64,000 bases of DNA from Viola odorata (taxonomy: Eukaryota > Streptophyta > Magnoliopsida > Malpighiales > Violaceae). The DNA lies in the NCBI GenBank assembly GCA_963691705.1, contig OY829544.1:5773501-5837500 (forward strand), read 5' to 3'. A model generated the notes under the pieces. That model searched no databases. It was not told where the DNA came from and saw only the letters and a list, made by a program, of their open reading frames with translations. Of this stretch, positions 49,062 through 60,259 are shown in pieces (the first letter of the stretch is position 1; every line of letters begins with the position of its first letter). Position numbers and translations under genes: made by a program.

Positions 49062-49658
49062 ATGGAGGGATTTTATTATCAAGATTCACAAGAAGACAGC
49101 TACTTTCACTTTGATAGCGCCGAGAATATGGTTGTGCCAGACTCCATTGGCGTTGATGACACAGGGATGGGTTTGATTGAAGATGAGAAGGTCGTATCTG
49201 ACGAAATTGTTGAAGATACGTATGAGAAGGATGAGAATGCAAGCTTAATTGAGGACATCTATGGGCAAGAAGAGAGTTCCTTGTTGAAGGTCAGTGGCGG
49301 AGAATCCAACGGTGGGCAGACGGAGCATCCTATTTTTAGGGTTTGTAAATCTGCAATCAGACTGAGAGAGGTAAAAGCAAAACCCCCTATGGATTTTGAT
49401 CTTAATGAATTACCTATGCCGGAAACATCTCCCCCTTTCTCTCCGAGGGTTGAGAAAATTCATACTTTTGATTTGAATAAACGCCCACCTGTTGATGGCG
49501 ATGAAGGGAAAGCCGAGATGTCCACAGTTGAGGTCGATGAAGAAAGGGACTTTGACCTCAACAAATTGCCAACTGCTGGTCGCTGGAAGTTTTCAGATGG
49601 TGTGGACGAGAGGGAGTTCATTCTAATGTTGCGCATCCTTGTACCAGGTTTCCATTAG
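49062..49658 (+). CDS. MLE-2 accessory protein A: acidic protein with three DLNxxP (EAR-like) motifs
   Basis: The 198-residue product begins MEGFYYQDSQED at the first in-frame ATG; the frame is open 81 bases further upstream without an ATG. The N-terminal 100 residues are strongly acidic. EAR-like motifs are DLNELP (113-118), DLNKRP (137-142) and DLNKLP (165-170), each after a Phe (FDLN). The C-terminus holds EFILMLRILVPGFH. The last DLN motif, the following AG(x)W/F segment and EFILMLRIL align with MLE-1 protein A at the same distance from the C-terminus (37 residues). No other known domain is seen. DLNxxP motifs bind TOPLESS corepressors in known plant repressors; applying that here is inference. 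The frame is intact. Confidence 0.8.
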   Translation: MEGFYYQDSQEDSYFHFDSAENMVVPDSIGVDDTGMGLIEDEKVVSDEIVEDTYEKDENASLIEDIYGQEESSLLKVSGGESNGGQTEHPIFRVCKSAIRLREVKAKPPMDFDLNELPMPETSPPFSPRVEKIHTFDLNKRPPVDGDEGKAEMSTVEVDEERDFDLNKLPTAGRWKFSDGVDEREFILMLRILVPGFH

Positions 49659-50058
49659 AAAAATTAATTACGTTTATGCTTAAGTCTGATGGTGTTAAAC
49701 AATTTAGCGTTATCGTTCATCCATGCCTTGTGTAAATTCTGGATTTATGTTGCCAGAATTTACAACATCCTGTAATTAAGTGGGTTATTATTTTTGTGCA
49801 TTTTTGAACAGTCTATGTAAATATGAATATCATCAATATATGCTTGTATGTTTCCCACTCCAATTTTGAGTTTATGATGTCCTCTGAAATTTTGTTTTTC
49901 TCTTACAATATGTGACATTTTGTGTGGTTATATATGTGATTTAGAAGGGTTTTGTGTTGCAATCGTAAGAGTTACATATAACATACACTAAGCAATTCTG
50001 AAACAGAAGACATTTATTGAAGTGAAAGAGCAGGTACATAAAGGAGAGCATACACAGT

Positions 50059-50427
50059 CTAGTGCATCTTAGGGATTGCTAGAAGTTTGTTGGCAAACCT
50101 GTTAGATGCCCTCACTGCAGCATGCATGTTGTTAAGGGAAATTCTCAGGGATTCCCTTTTGGCCTCCAGCCTGCAGAGGGTTTTGGCCAATGGGATAAGG
50201 GTGTTGCCCATGGTGAGGATAAACTCCTCTGCATCTAAACCATGGTCATCATAGTGCTGAAGAACAACAGTCCTTGTCTCCTTCAACCTGCGAACGATAC
50301 CCTGCATAGCCTCAATCTGCTGTTCTATGGAAAGAAGCATGGTCTCCATGGTGATCACATATTTGTGGAGGGCAGTCCTAACGGTGCCTGTGATCTGTAG
50401 GATGTTTTCAACCTCACGTGGATCCAT
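50059..50427 (-). CDS. MLE-2 accessory protein B1: small helical protein
   Basis: The product is 122 residues from a true ATG (MDPREVENILQITG). It has long amphipathic helices (LLSIEQQIEAMQGIVRRLKE; CRLEAKRESLRISLNN) and ends RFANKLLAIPKMH. It shares pattern and C-terminal motif (N-[KV]-[IL]-x-x-IP) with protein B2 and with MLE-1 protein B. Function is unknown. It is transcribed away from B2; the 530-bp gap between the two start codons may act as a two-way promoter. Confidence 0.72.
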   Translation of the reverse strand: MDPREVENILQITGTVRTALHKYVITMETMLLSIEQQIEAMQGIVRRLKETRTVVLQHYDDHGLDAEEFILTMGNTLIPLAKTLCRLEAKRESLRISLNNMHAAVRASNRFANKLLAIPKMH

Positions 50428-50958
50428 GGTGATGGTGTTGGATGAAGAAGGTTGTCAGAAAGATGTAAAGAGGTGTGTTTTCTTTTAAAATAAACTACAA
50501 CTGGTTTTTTGATTATGCATAGGAGGTTGTGGCTTTTATAGAATGTCAATGTAGGTGGTGGATTCCCCTTCAATCTACGTAATTGGCCGGTTGGCCGAGA
50601 GTTTCTCAGGTCAATGAATGTAATATATTCTCTGTACTCAATTCCCTTTTTTTCTTTCCTTTTCAATTCAAAACACCTAATCAATCTACAGTTTATCTCC
50701 TATTTTTTCTGGATTTATTGCGTTACTTTTCAGTTTCCTTTTGCAGGCGTGACAGTTGGAGAGTTTCAAGGAAATGGTGCACCCTTTGAGAAACCTACCA
50801 CCTTCAATCCACTAGTATTTGAACGGATCCATAACTCCATTCACAAGGGAATTTAAATACCTACCATCTACATACCCTGCTTCAATACAACTTTCCTCTG
50901 CACTTCTACTTGCTTCTTCTACAACCTTCTTCTGCACTTCTACAACCCAGTAACCATC

Positions 50959-51317
50959 ATGAATCGTGAAGAGAAGAGAGGGAGTTGCTGGCAAAGGTGA
51001 CGACGGTCAGTCACAACCTCGCCAATGATGTTGGTCTTATTGAGCACAAAGTGCTACAGACAGACCAGGATATTGAAAGTCTGGAGGAGGTCATGGACGA
51101 CCTACACATCCGAAAGGAAAATGCGGAAGCCGATGACTACCAGGCATTCAATATCGTCTACACCTTGGGTGACTTGATGCTTCACCTCACAGGTGTTGTG
51201 GCCAAACTGGAGCATAAGGTCGTAGCCCTGAGGATGGCATTGGAAGCTGTCAACGAGGCAACGGTAGAGCTTAACTTCGCTGCTAATAAGATCCCCGGGA
51301 TTCCATTGAATGAATAG
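50959..51317 (+). CDS. MLE-2 accessory protein B2: small helical protein, N-terminus probably frameshifted
   Basis: The open frame 50985-51317 has no ATG of its own before the conserved part. It runs from LLAKVTTVSHNLAND to NKIPGIPLNE (110 residues). A good ATG at 50959 (MNREEKRG) is two bases out of frame and meets a stop after 13 codons, so a small indel near 50980 is likely. The core is the closest relative of MLE-1 protein B: IEHKVLQTDQDIESLEE against LEQRVLQSNEDLNELNE. A short upstream exon or a non-ATG start would also explain the sequence. Confidence 0.65.
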
Positions 51318-51944
51318 GACTTTATGTTAGCTAGTGTTCTATTTTAGGGGTCTGTTCCCTTTCAATCTGTACCCCTGAAATTGTACTCTGTTCTATGTCG
51401 TGAATGGAAAATAGTTTGTTGAAGTAGTGTTGTTCTATTCTCTGTTTTGTGGTTCATTAGTTTTTACTTTCATGGATGTAGTTTGCAAAACAAAACAAAA
51501 AAACAGCAATACAAGTACCAAGATTTGAAGGTGAATTCATTCAAATAACCCACACCAAGCTGTCCATTAAAAGATGCAATACCATTTCCTTTTTAACTGG
51601 TTGTTAACACTCCATACAAATGCACTATAACCTGGCAAGCTTATTTGAAAAATACATCCATCTCATAAAATCCATTCATTAATTATAAATGCAAAAAATA
51701 GAGTATTCTGGTGTGCAAAATCCATCCATTCAACAACTCCATTCATTAATGCTAAATGCAATATACAATTATACAGAGTATTCTGGTTTGCTAAATACAA
51801 CCAGCAATATGCACTACAACTGCCAAGATTTCAAGCTGAATTCAATGTGATCCTACTACGACTAAATAACATCTAAATTCATTTGGAAATCTTGCCCAAA
51901 ATCAACATAGACATACTATATTGTCATCAACTACAGCAAAAGGC

Positions 51945-52225
51945 AATATACAAAAACTTCCATCTGCAGATTCATCAAAAACTTCAATCTGCATTGTCAT
52001 CACAAACTTCCATCTGCATTGTCTAAAACTTCATCTGCATTGTCAAAAACTTCCATCTGCATTGTCAAAAACTTCATCTGTATTGTCAACAACTTCCATC
52101 TGCATTGTCAAAAACTTCATCTGCATTGTCAAAAACTCATATCTGCATTGTCAAAAACTTCATTACTGCAGATTCATCAAAAACTTCAATCTGCATTGTC
52201 ATCAACTACACCAAAAGGCATACTG
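51945..52225. repeat. Minisatellite of about 23-27-bp units in MLE-2
   Basis: Ten or so imperfect units of the form AAAACTTC(CA)ATCTGCATTGTC run head to tail. One longer variant with CTGCAGATTCATC appears at both ends of the array. Open frames across it are only products of the repeat. Like the 205-bp array in MLE-1, it lies between the accessory genes and the 3' end of the transposase. Confidence 0.88.
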
Positions 52226-52443
52226 CAGTTTCAACAACTCCCATCTACCATATACATATTCACAAGTTGAGGGACCTATGTACAATCCTGTAATAATAGA
52301 AAATTGAAACCAACTCAATCATTATATGCCAAACTGGATGTAACCAGCAATATGCACTCACCTCAAACAGAGTTAAAACATTCACCTGAAATAAGCTATG
52401 GAGATACGAGGCCATAAGCATTGTGAAGCACACCTGCAGGACA

Positions 52444-53953
52444 CTAGATTGTTGGTGGCAGTTCCCCTGCTCTTGCAAGTGCTCTCTTGCTTATGTGAGG
52501 GATCTTGTATGTGTTACTCCCATCACATTTCAGAACTTCAATCATGCAGGTCTGCAATGTCAAGAAGATGTAGTTGCTCTTCCTCAACGAAAATTCCTGG
52601 TATGCATTTTCAACAGCAGCAATTAATTGAGTAATGGACTTAGCACACTCTTTGCTTTGGAGTGACTGAATAGCTCTAAAAAAGCCTAAGTCCAATACAT
52701 TCAAGTCTGGAGAATTAGGAGGTTGGTTAACAATAGACAACTTCAATCCCGAAGCCTCTACTGCACACAAGAAATCAACATCAGCAGCATGGACATGTGT
52801 CTTCGCGTTGTCTTGTTGAATAAAAATCCTTTCAAAAAGACTATCCCTAGGCCATTTACTTGCAATTGCTGGTAATACTTTAGAAATCATGAACTCCCTA
52901 ATAACATTTCTAGTAATGTTTGAAATTGGTTTGATCTCCAAAGTTCCACGTGGTCTATTTTGGCTTGATCTAACAGCAGCCACATGTTCTACTAAGGGGA
53001 ACACCCCAATCTTACCATCAAATATACAATGTCCACTAGAATCATATCTAGGCCTCGCAACAACTTTAGGGATAAAATGAGAGTTTTTAATGGTTCTTAC
53101 TGGATCATTCTCGTCGCAGAGAAGATAATATCGCTGTGACTTCTTCGTCAAGTAGAACCACTTCTCATCAATATGAACTGTGTTATGCATATGCTTAAAG
53201 GCAGGTTGACGTGGTGCTGAGGATGGGTCGATACTTGAAAGGCAATGCTGAATTCTGGAAATCTGATTGTCTTCAGTCAGAGAGGGCTTGATTGCATTAG
53301 TATGACGCCTGATTGCTCCTTCCTTTAGATTTTTACCGAGAAAGGTCGTGGACACATTTAGGTGAAGAGCAAGGCTGCGAAGGGTAGTCCTATTACTCAA
53401 GGGGATCTCTTTCATCCTATCAAGATCAAATTCTATCCTTTTCCTACCACAATTTCGGACTCTAAGACTCTGGTGATCGTGGATTCCAGAATCCCTCACT
53501 CGTTTCCATAGCCTCTGAATTGATCTAATCCCCACTCCATACACCCCAGCCACCATTCTGGTTGATCCTTGCTTCAAAACACCATTTCCCATTCTTTCCA
53601 GGAGCATATAATATGCAGCCTGTCTTTCTGCACTCGTCAATTCCCTTTTGCGAACTAAAAAGTGTCACAAAATTGAGGACAGAGATGAGAAAAACCAGTC
53701 ATTGGAAAGCAGATATTAAGAAATTAATTTGGAAATAATAACCTTGAGCTTCCTCTGAAGATCGTCCTCCTTGCTCATTCAATTCTGGAATGTTGCCACC
53801 TTGATCGACCTCGTCATCCGCATTGTCGTTGATAGTGTTTGATCCAAAAAGAGCCGACGCGTTCGAATCTAAATCATCAAGCCCAGCCGCACTGATTGCG
53901 GGGGATTGCTGAGGCACGACCAACTCATTCAGATCAAATCATGGAAAATCCAT
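52444..53953 (-). CDS. MLE-2 DD39D mariner-like transposase, stop codon at codon 5 of exon 1
   Basis: The main exon, 53654-52444, encodes 402 residues with the helix-turn-helix (STRMVAGVYGVGIRSIQRLW), VHIDEKWF, IQQDNAKTH and SPDLNVLDLGFF, and again 39 residues between the last two Asp. Compared with MLE-1 it lacks five residues in the segment FIPK(V)..ARPRY, a 15-bp deletion. An 88-bp intron (53742-53655) joins exon 1 (53953-53743). Exon 1 reads MDFP, then TGA at 53941-53939, then FDLNELVVP and on to EEAQ in frame. The TGA could be a mutated TGG. So either the gene is dead or it starts downstream, e.g. at an internal Met before the helix-turn-helix. Confidence 0.9.
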
Positions 53954-54346
53954 TCAAATTCAGCTGATTGGGGTTAGAACAAAAAATATGGGAAGGACTC
54001 ATGATGAGCAGAGGAGTGGGATAATTTAAATTTCAAACCCAATTTGGAATTCAAACGGAAATGTACTGTCGCTCGTGGAGGGAAACCCATAAGATTTTCA
54101 AATTTGGCGAGAATTTTGGGTGGAAATTTTGGCGGTCTAGGGTTTGAATCGCATGTGATTTTGGGAACAAAAGGTTGAGAGCGTTGTTCGTGTTGGAGAA
54201 GCTGAGCACGAAACGGTGCCGTTGGACCAACTCAAGCCCACGCGTTGACAACGCCGCGACAAAACTTGGCAAGCACAGGGCCAAACCCAGTCGCCTTAAT
54301 CGGCGAGAAATGTGGGCCCACGTCCAATATAAGAAAACGGAGGGAG

Positions 54347-54792
54347 TAATACAGTAGGGACATTCATGTATTATAATTGTTCTTACTTTTGTAGAACGGT
54401 AAGCAATCGTGTTACTTTTTTATAATCGGAGTAAGCATTCGTGTTACGCAAAGATTACCAACAATAGAACATTTAAATACACAATCTAATGTTTGGTTTA
54501 AGAAGGGATGAGCTTTCTTGCATGAGCGTTAAGAAACAATCCCCGTTTATTAAGGATTAATGTTTAATGTTGAATCAATGTTCCTTAAACTAACGTTACA
54601 TTAGTTTTTCGAGCTTCGTGAATTCTTCTGTCCCGGGACTTTCTGGTCTTTTTCTGGTCCCTTTCATGAAACAAAACCTTATTTTCATGGGAATTTCAAA
54701 TTTTCAAAGCACTAGATTTCGATAATAGTGTTTGTCTTTGTCATCTATTTGGTCCCCCCCTTCACTCCATTTTCCTTGGTCTTCTTGTTTTC
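54347..54792. other. Spacer between MLE-2 and the FORKED-like gene
   Basis: This is the upstream region of the FORKED-like gene. No coding sequence or repeat is recognised. Confidence 0.45.
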
Positions 54793-54801
54793 CATATATA
54801 A
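54793..54801 (+). promoter_or_regulatory. Probable TATA box of the FORKED-like gene
   Basis: CATATATAA lies about 480 bp before the start codon. The leader probably contains an intron, since a good acceptor (AACTGCAG) lies at about 55198 and a donor-like site near 54880. Confidence 0.5.
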
Positions 54802-55270
54802 CAAGGAGTTTGGTTTGCTCCAAAAGAAAGAAGTTGTAATCTTGCAATTGGCATCAAGTTGTTTGAGAGGTTGTAAAGGTTAGCAAACCAGATCTCTCTC
54901 TCTCTATACTCTTGTTTTTCTATTTTGAAAACTTCTGCTAATCCTTTTCTCTTTTGGATTGTTGGGTCTCAATGCAATCTAGTAAAAGAGTTAAGTTTTT
55001 TTCCAGTTTTCTTTAAGCATAAAAAGTGAGTTTTTAAAGTAACTTTCTTTTTCTTGCTTTTCAAATTGAAAATCAACACATCAGTTCAAAGCATCTTCTT
55101 ATCTGCAAATTAAAGCTGCCCATTTCAGGATTCTTATCATTTTACTTTTTTGGGTACATAAAGATGACATTTTTCCAATCGGGTTCTTGAAACTGCAGGA
55201 AAGCACCAGAATCATTGAAATAGGCCAATTTGATTTGAAAAAGTTTGGATACAATACAATAATTGAAGAG

Positions 55271-56964
55271 ATGGATGGTGGATTTTATGGCTTGAAGAAC
55301 AGCTCTTTGCAAGAATATTTAGAGGAGGGTGAAGAAGAGCTGAAACCAGTTTCATCAATGCCAGTAATTCCTCAACCACAGACACCAAAAGAGCCCATGG
55401 AGTTCTTGTCAAGATCATGGAGTCTCTCTGCTTCTGAAATCTCAAAAGCTCTTGCCCAGAAACAAAAACAATTCCTCACTGACAAGAATTCCAATCTACT
55501 TCCACTTACAATTCCTCCATCACAATTGGTAAGCAAGTTCTCATCTCATGTAACGAATAGTGGTACTTTGTGCAAAGTACGGAAGATAAGTTCTAGAGTT
55601 CAAGTTTTCTTATGAAAATCTTTACTGCTAATTTAGGAAATTTGGTGAATTAGGTTTCATTTTTTTTTGTTCACTTTTCCAGTCGGGTAAATTGATAAGT
55701 TCAAAGAGGTCAGGAGGATCAATAGGGAAATGGTTCCATCACAAGGAGTTTAGTAGTAGCAATGTGAAGAAGAAAGATAAGGCAAGGATGGAGAATGCAC
55801 ACATGCATTCTGCTGTTTCTGTTGCTGGTCTAGCTGCAGCTCTCGCCGCGGTAGCGGCTGCAGGAAGCTCTAATAATGGGTCTGCCTCAAAAATGGGCGT
55901 GGCCTTAGCCTCAGCTACAGAACTTCTTGCATCACACTGTATAGAATTAGCAGAATCAGCCGGAGCTGATCAAGATCGCGTCGCATCTGTTGTGAGATCA
56001 GCTGTGGATATTCAAAGCCCTGGTGATCTATTGACCCTCACTGCAGCAGCAGCAACAGGTATTCATACCAACCATTTGATTCTCAAGAACTCATCAAAAT
56101 TTTGCTACATCAAAATTGTATAATGGGTCTATCAGACAATAATGGGTCATCTTTTTAATCAGCTTTGAGAGGAGAAGCAGCTCTAAAATCAAGAATGCCA
56201 AAAGAAGCAAGAAAGATTGCATCTATCAGTCCTTATGACAGGGGAGTAGCAGAGACTCAATGGGGTTCTGACTTGATTGGTCACTTAGTAGAAGAACAAA
56301 AGCCGCCTTGTGTAGGAGAACTATTGCAGTACACAAGAAAAGGTTTGTCCTTTCTTACAAAAGTTCCTTCATTTCTTAATTTGAAATAGTGCCCACCAAG
56401 TAATTTAAGCAGTTAAAGCTGAAACAACTACTGTTGGAATTGGCAGGAGTTTTAAGATCGAAACGCGTCTCCATCTACATAAACAAGAAATCTCAGGTAT
56501 GTATTATAAGTAGCAACAGTCGGAAAATGAGGAAGCAGTTCATTGCATGACATAAGTTGGGATTTGTTCATTTATATCATTCTTTTCTCAGCTCATAATC
56601 AAGATCAAAAGCAAACATGTAGGAGGAGCCTTCTCCAAGAAACACAAAGGTATGCATCTTTACTTTGCGAGCTGTTATCTGCATAATCTTTCATATATCT
56701 AATGTATGTATTCTTCTGAATTTAGGTCTTGTTTATGGAGTCTGTGACGAGACTGCAGCGTGGCCATATAGGAAAGAAAGGGATAGCTCAGAAGAAGTTT
56801 ATTTTGGTGTTAAAACTGCACAAGGTCTACTAGAATTCAAGTGCAAGAACAAGGTTCATAAACAAAGATGGGTAGATGGGATCCAAAATCTTCTACGTCA
56901 AGTCAGCTGCACTGAATCAACTGAACAATCTCTGGAATTTTTAAGCATAAACAGCAGCATTTAA
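55271..56964 (+). CDS. FORKED-like / VAN3-binding-type protein (DUF828 plus PH_2), complete
   Basis: Exons are 55271-55528, 55683-56058, 56163-56342, 56447-56496, 56592-56649 and 56726-56964. All have GT-AG ends and consistent phases, giving 386 residues. The DUF828 (auxin canalisation) region covers about residues 45-265 with MEFLSRSWSLSASEISKAL and the Ala-rich AVSVAGLAAALAAVAAAG. The plant-type PH_2 domain follows at about 270-380 (VSIYINKKSQ, IIKIKSKHVGGAFSKKHK, YFGVKTAQGLLEFKCK, RWVDGIQNLL). Family members (FKD1, FL1-3, VAN3-binding protein) act in trans-Golgi to plasma-membrane traffic and localise PIN1, which shapes leaf veins. The start chosen is the first ATG; the frame is open further 5' in the same exon without ATG. 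Confidence 0.93.
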
Positions 56965-57470
56965 GTATATGATAATTTTGTATACGTAGCCAAATATTAC
57001 AGGCGTGATTTATATCGCATTACAATGGTGTATACTGGTACAAAGTCTAGTTTCTTCCATATGCCTGTGCCACATACTAAATGAAACCCACTTCTCTAAT
57101 GTACACAGTCCACAGAAATCTGGTCAGACGTTATAGCTCTGCTCATGTTCATAGCATTTTTGTGTGCATTTCTGGACAATAATATTTTCTTCAGGTAGAG
57201 ACCGCTGCTTTGCAATCTAATAGTTGCCAAATCTGCGATAACAAGTTTCAAGAAACAAACAAAAGAACCAATTAATTCATCCTTAATATGATGAAAAATA
57301 ATATTTTATTATCATCCAGATTGCTGGCTAAATTTCAGTGCCAGGAAAAGAATAACTGTATTTCTACAACGTGTGGTGCTATTGATCGAAAATTTACATG
57401 AATTACTCAATGGTACACATGGATTGTAAGTTGTAACCACTTTCAACAGCTTTCATCCATCTTTTACACC
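56965..57470. other. Convergent 3' flanks of the FORKED-like and PURU genes
   Basis: The two genes end tail to tail about 500 bp apart. The interval should hold both 3' UTRs. No other feature is seen. Confidence 0.5.
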
Positions 57471-60172
57471 TCAAAAGACGACAGTCCTGTTCATCTCATA
57501 CGGCAAAACTCGCAATTCACAGTATGAGTTTATAGCTTTTGCAAGACACTGTTTCTCAAGGTTCTCTGATTTCTGTATGAAGCTACTCAAATTATCTCTA
57601 TGGGAAACTCTCTCAACCTGCAAAGGAAATAGGGAATGTTAAAGAAACGGTTGCAAGATGTAGGATGCACCTTCTTGCTGATATCATGCTCTTACTGTCT
57701 AATATAACCAGAAAAAACAAGAAGTTCAATATTAGAAAAGTAACTCGAGAAGGTATCGGCTGATGTATTATTCATCAATACTAAATCAGAAAGTCCAGAA
57801 ATTCAACAGAATGTATCAACTACGCTATGCTTCTATTTGAAGGTTAATCAACCTAATACAAAAGTTTTTGGACCTAAATGGAACACTGACAAGCAGATCA
57901 GCAGGAATCATATCCAAGATATCAAGAGCTTTGGCAAGCACAAGATGAATATATTTTTATAAGGTTAATTTGACTTGTTCCGATAGTCTCATAGCTTTAA
58001 GCATTCCAGTACAAATCTATGTGTGCTTGAGATTGAAAAAAGAAAGATCATAGACCACTTACTTCAATGAATTTTTTGTGTTTCTACAGGCTAGCCTGCT
58101 TCAAAACCAAGTCTCCTACATTTTTGTTTGACCAATTATCCTAGAAATGAGTACTCTATAGTAAATTACAAAGGTTGGACCAGCAGATACTTAATCCACA
58201 ACTTGTGGCAATTTATACATCTGCTCATGGAGAGTTTTAATCAGCTAGACGATTGACCTGAGTGGGCCATTCTAGCAAAAGGTAGAGAGAAATGATAATG
58301 TGAAGTAAAAGAAGCAGACATCATATTTTGAAATATAGGAAACAGAAGACCATGTCAATAAAAGCTTTAACAAGTACAGACTTCACTATATTAACTAGCA
58401 AGGTTCTAGAACTTCTAAATATACAGAGAAGGCAAAGAGGAAGGCCGTCTACTCTTAGACACGCTCCCTTAAATAACTACAAGGTACAGTGCTCTTTATC
58501 TTTCAGCTTGAAGCTGTAGCCAGAGTACAGATGGTGCAGTATGTAAAAGAAGTAAAAAGGAGAACAGTCACCACAGAAAGAAATCAACATTAAACATCAG
58601 TAGTCAAAATGCAAGAGCTTCTTCAAAGAAAAACAGCGATTACCATCTGTTCGATGATAGGTCCTGCGTCAAGTTCTTCAGTCACAAAGTGACTTGTTGC
58701 GCCAATAAGTTTCACACCTGCATCAAAAGCCTGCCAACAATATCTAGCAAATTAAACATTTTCAGGGGTCAGGGAGGAGAGTTGAAATGGCAGGCAGGTG
58801 ATTATTTCTGTGTGCACAAAAGTTAACCTGTTTACATGGATTTCCACCCTTAAATGATGGCAACAGACCATGGTGAATGTTAATTATATCTTTCCCATAG
58901 CTCTGCAAGAACTTACCAGATAGTACCTACAATACAAAAGTCAACCTTTAGGTTTCATCATGACAGTAACTGACACAATGACATAAACAAACTTCTATAA
59001 TTCCAAACGTATGATTGAGGACATGATTTTCAATATGAATATGAATTAGTTTGCAATCTTGGAGGAGACAAAAGGAGAGACATGTTTCTTTTATCAATGG
59101 AGCAACAACATAATTCTCCTAAAAAGATATCGCCACGAAATCTTCAGGCCTAAGATTTACCTGCATATACCTGGCAAGTACTAAGAAATCGGTACCCTGA
59201 ACCAAGTCCAAGATCTCGTCTTCCCTTTTATTCTCTTTGATTGTGCGCAGATAATGAAAGGGAATACCATTCCTTTCAAGAAACCGAATCACATGTGTGT
59301 TTAGACCTCTATCATGATTACTGCCAATGAAATGTACAAACAAATGTACTCAACATCCAATCTAAGAAACCTATAAATAAATAGATAAAAAATGAGAGAC
59401 CATCATGCACCATTTCCTAAATCTTCACCTTATTACGCAAGTTATATCAACAGGAAGTCTTCCATCCTGCCAATTGTGCAACAAATCAACAAGGCAATGC
59501 TCCTGCAGAAACACATTTTATTACCATGAATGAATTACAACACAACAACCCTTTGGAGATACTAACATTAATAACAAAATTGTTCATATCCAGACCTGCT
59601 TCGAAACAAGGACGGCAATCTTGAATTTGGGGTCGAGACTAGGCACGCGGACCTGGGACCTCATGGAATTGAACATTTGGGACAATTTAAGGAAGTCTTC
59701 ATCCATTTGCGCCCGTGGCCATTTAACTGGGTCGAAAATGAAATTACTGTCACATCACATTGCACACGCAAAATGAGAATAATGAATAGACCAAGAAATC
59801 AAAAAGAATATAAATTTAAATAAATACATAAAACAAGAACAACCTTCTGGAATAAAAGACATTCTTGTTTTCAGGGACGAAGACATCAGCTCCTAGAATG
59901 TTTCCACCTCTGGAAGCAATGCAATCCGAAAGCTTTGCAACAATACCAACCGCATCCTATAAAACACAGGAATGGATGTCAGAAAGAGAGTTTTTTTTTT
60001 TTCCTTTCTCCAAACAAATACAAAAGGTGGGAAGCGGAGTTTTACTTACTGGGCATTGGAAGACGTGGATGCCATGGGTGAGAGAGGGGGATAAGGAGGA
60101 GGAATCCAAGGAATTGAAGGACCTGCTTGCATATCTGGAAACTTGAGGGAGTTTTCGTCGTAGGATACTCAT
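57471..60172 (-). CDS. PURU: 10-formyltetrahydrofolate deformylase, mitochondrial (PURU), complete
   Basis: Exons in transcript order are 60172-60050, 59956-59844, 59746-59596, 59502-59429, 59320-59161, 58926-58828, 58730-58644 and 57617-57471. Together they code for 317 residues, the family length. The N-terminus [19 protein letters not shown] is Arg/Ser-rich without acidic residues, a mitochondrial presequence. An ACT domain spans about 35-115 ([20 protein letters not shown]). The formyl-transferase fold follows with SNHDRG (154), [16 protein letters not shown] (His near 225) and [11 protein letters not shown] (Asp near 261), the Asn-His-Asp catalytic set of PurU. The enzyme hydrolyses 10-formyl-THF to formate and THF, protecting glycine decarboxylase from 5-formyl-THF inhibition in photorespiration. 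All key residues are present. Confidence 0.95.
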
Positions 60173-60259
60173 TCTTTTTTTCTTTTTTCCGGTTGTTTAT
60201 CTGTAACCGTGAGGTGGAGTGAGGATGAGAGTCTCTCACCCGAACTTGGAGGCCGCCTT

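Larger units (their letters stand above)
48759..54346. mobile_element. Large cargo-carrying mariner-like element 2 (MLE-2)
   Basis: The left end begins CTCCCTCTGCGTTTTTATAA. The right end read inward is CTCCCTCCGTTTTCTTATAT, with further matches to about 27 bp. TA flanks both ends (48757-48758, 54347-54348). The element is 5,588 bp. Its order is protein A (plus), helical protein B1 (minus), helical protein B2 (plus), a minisatellite, and transposase (minus). It is not a recent copy of MLE-1: nucleotide similarity outside the transposase is hard to see, yet the gene set and order match. Confidence 0.92.

Noticed and set aside
51945..52225. CRISPR-like array
   Set aside because: The units are contiguous imperfect minisatellite repeats without unique spacers, and this is a plant nuclear sequence.
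51921..52307. Overlapping open frames with ICIVKNF-like repeats
   Set aside because: All come from the minisatellite translated in three frames; no independent coding evidence.
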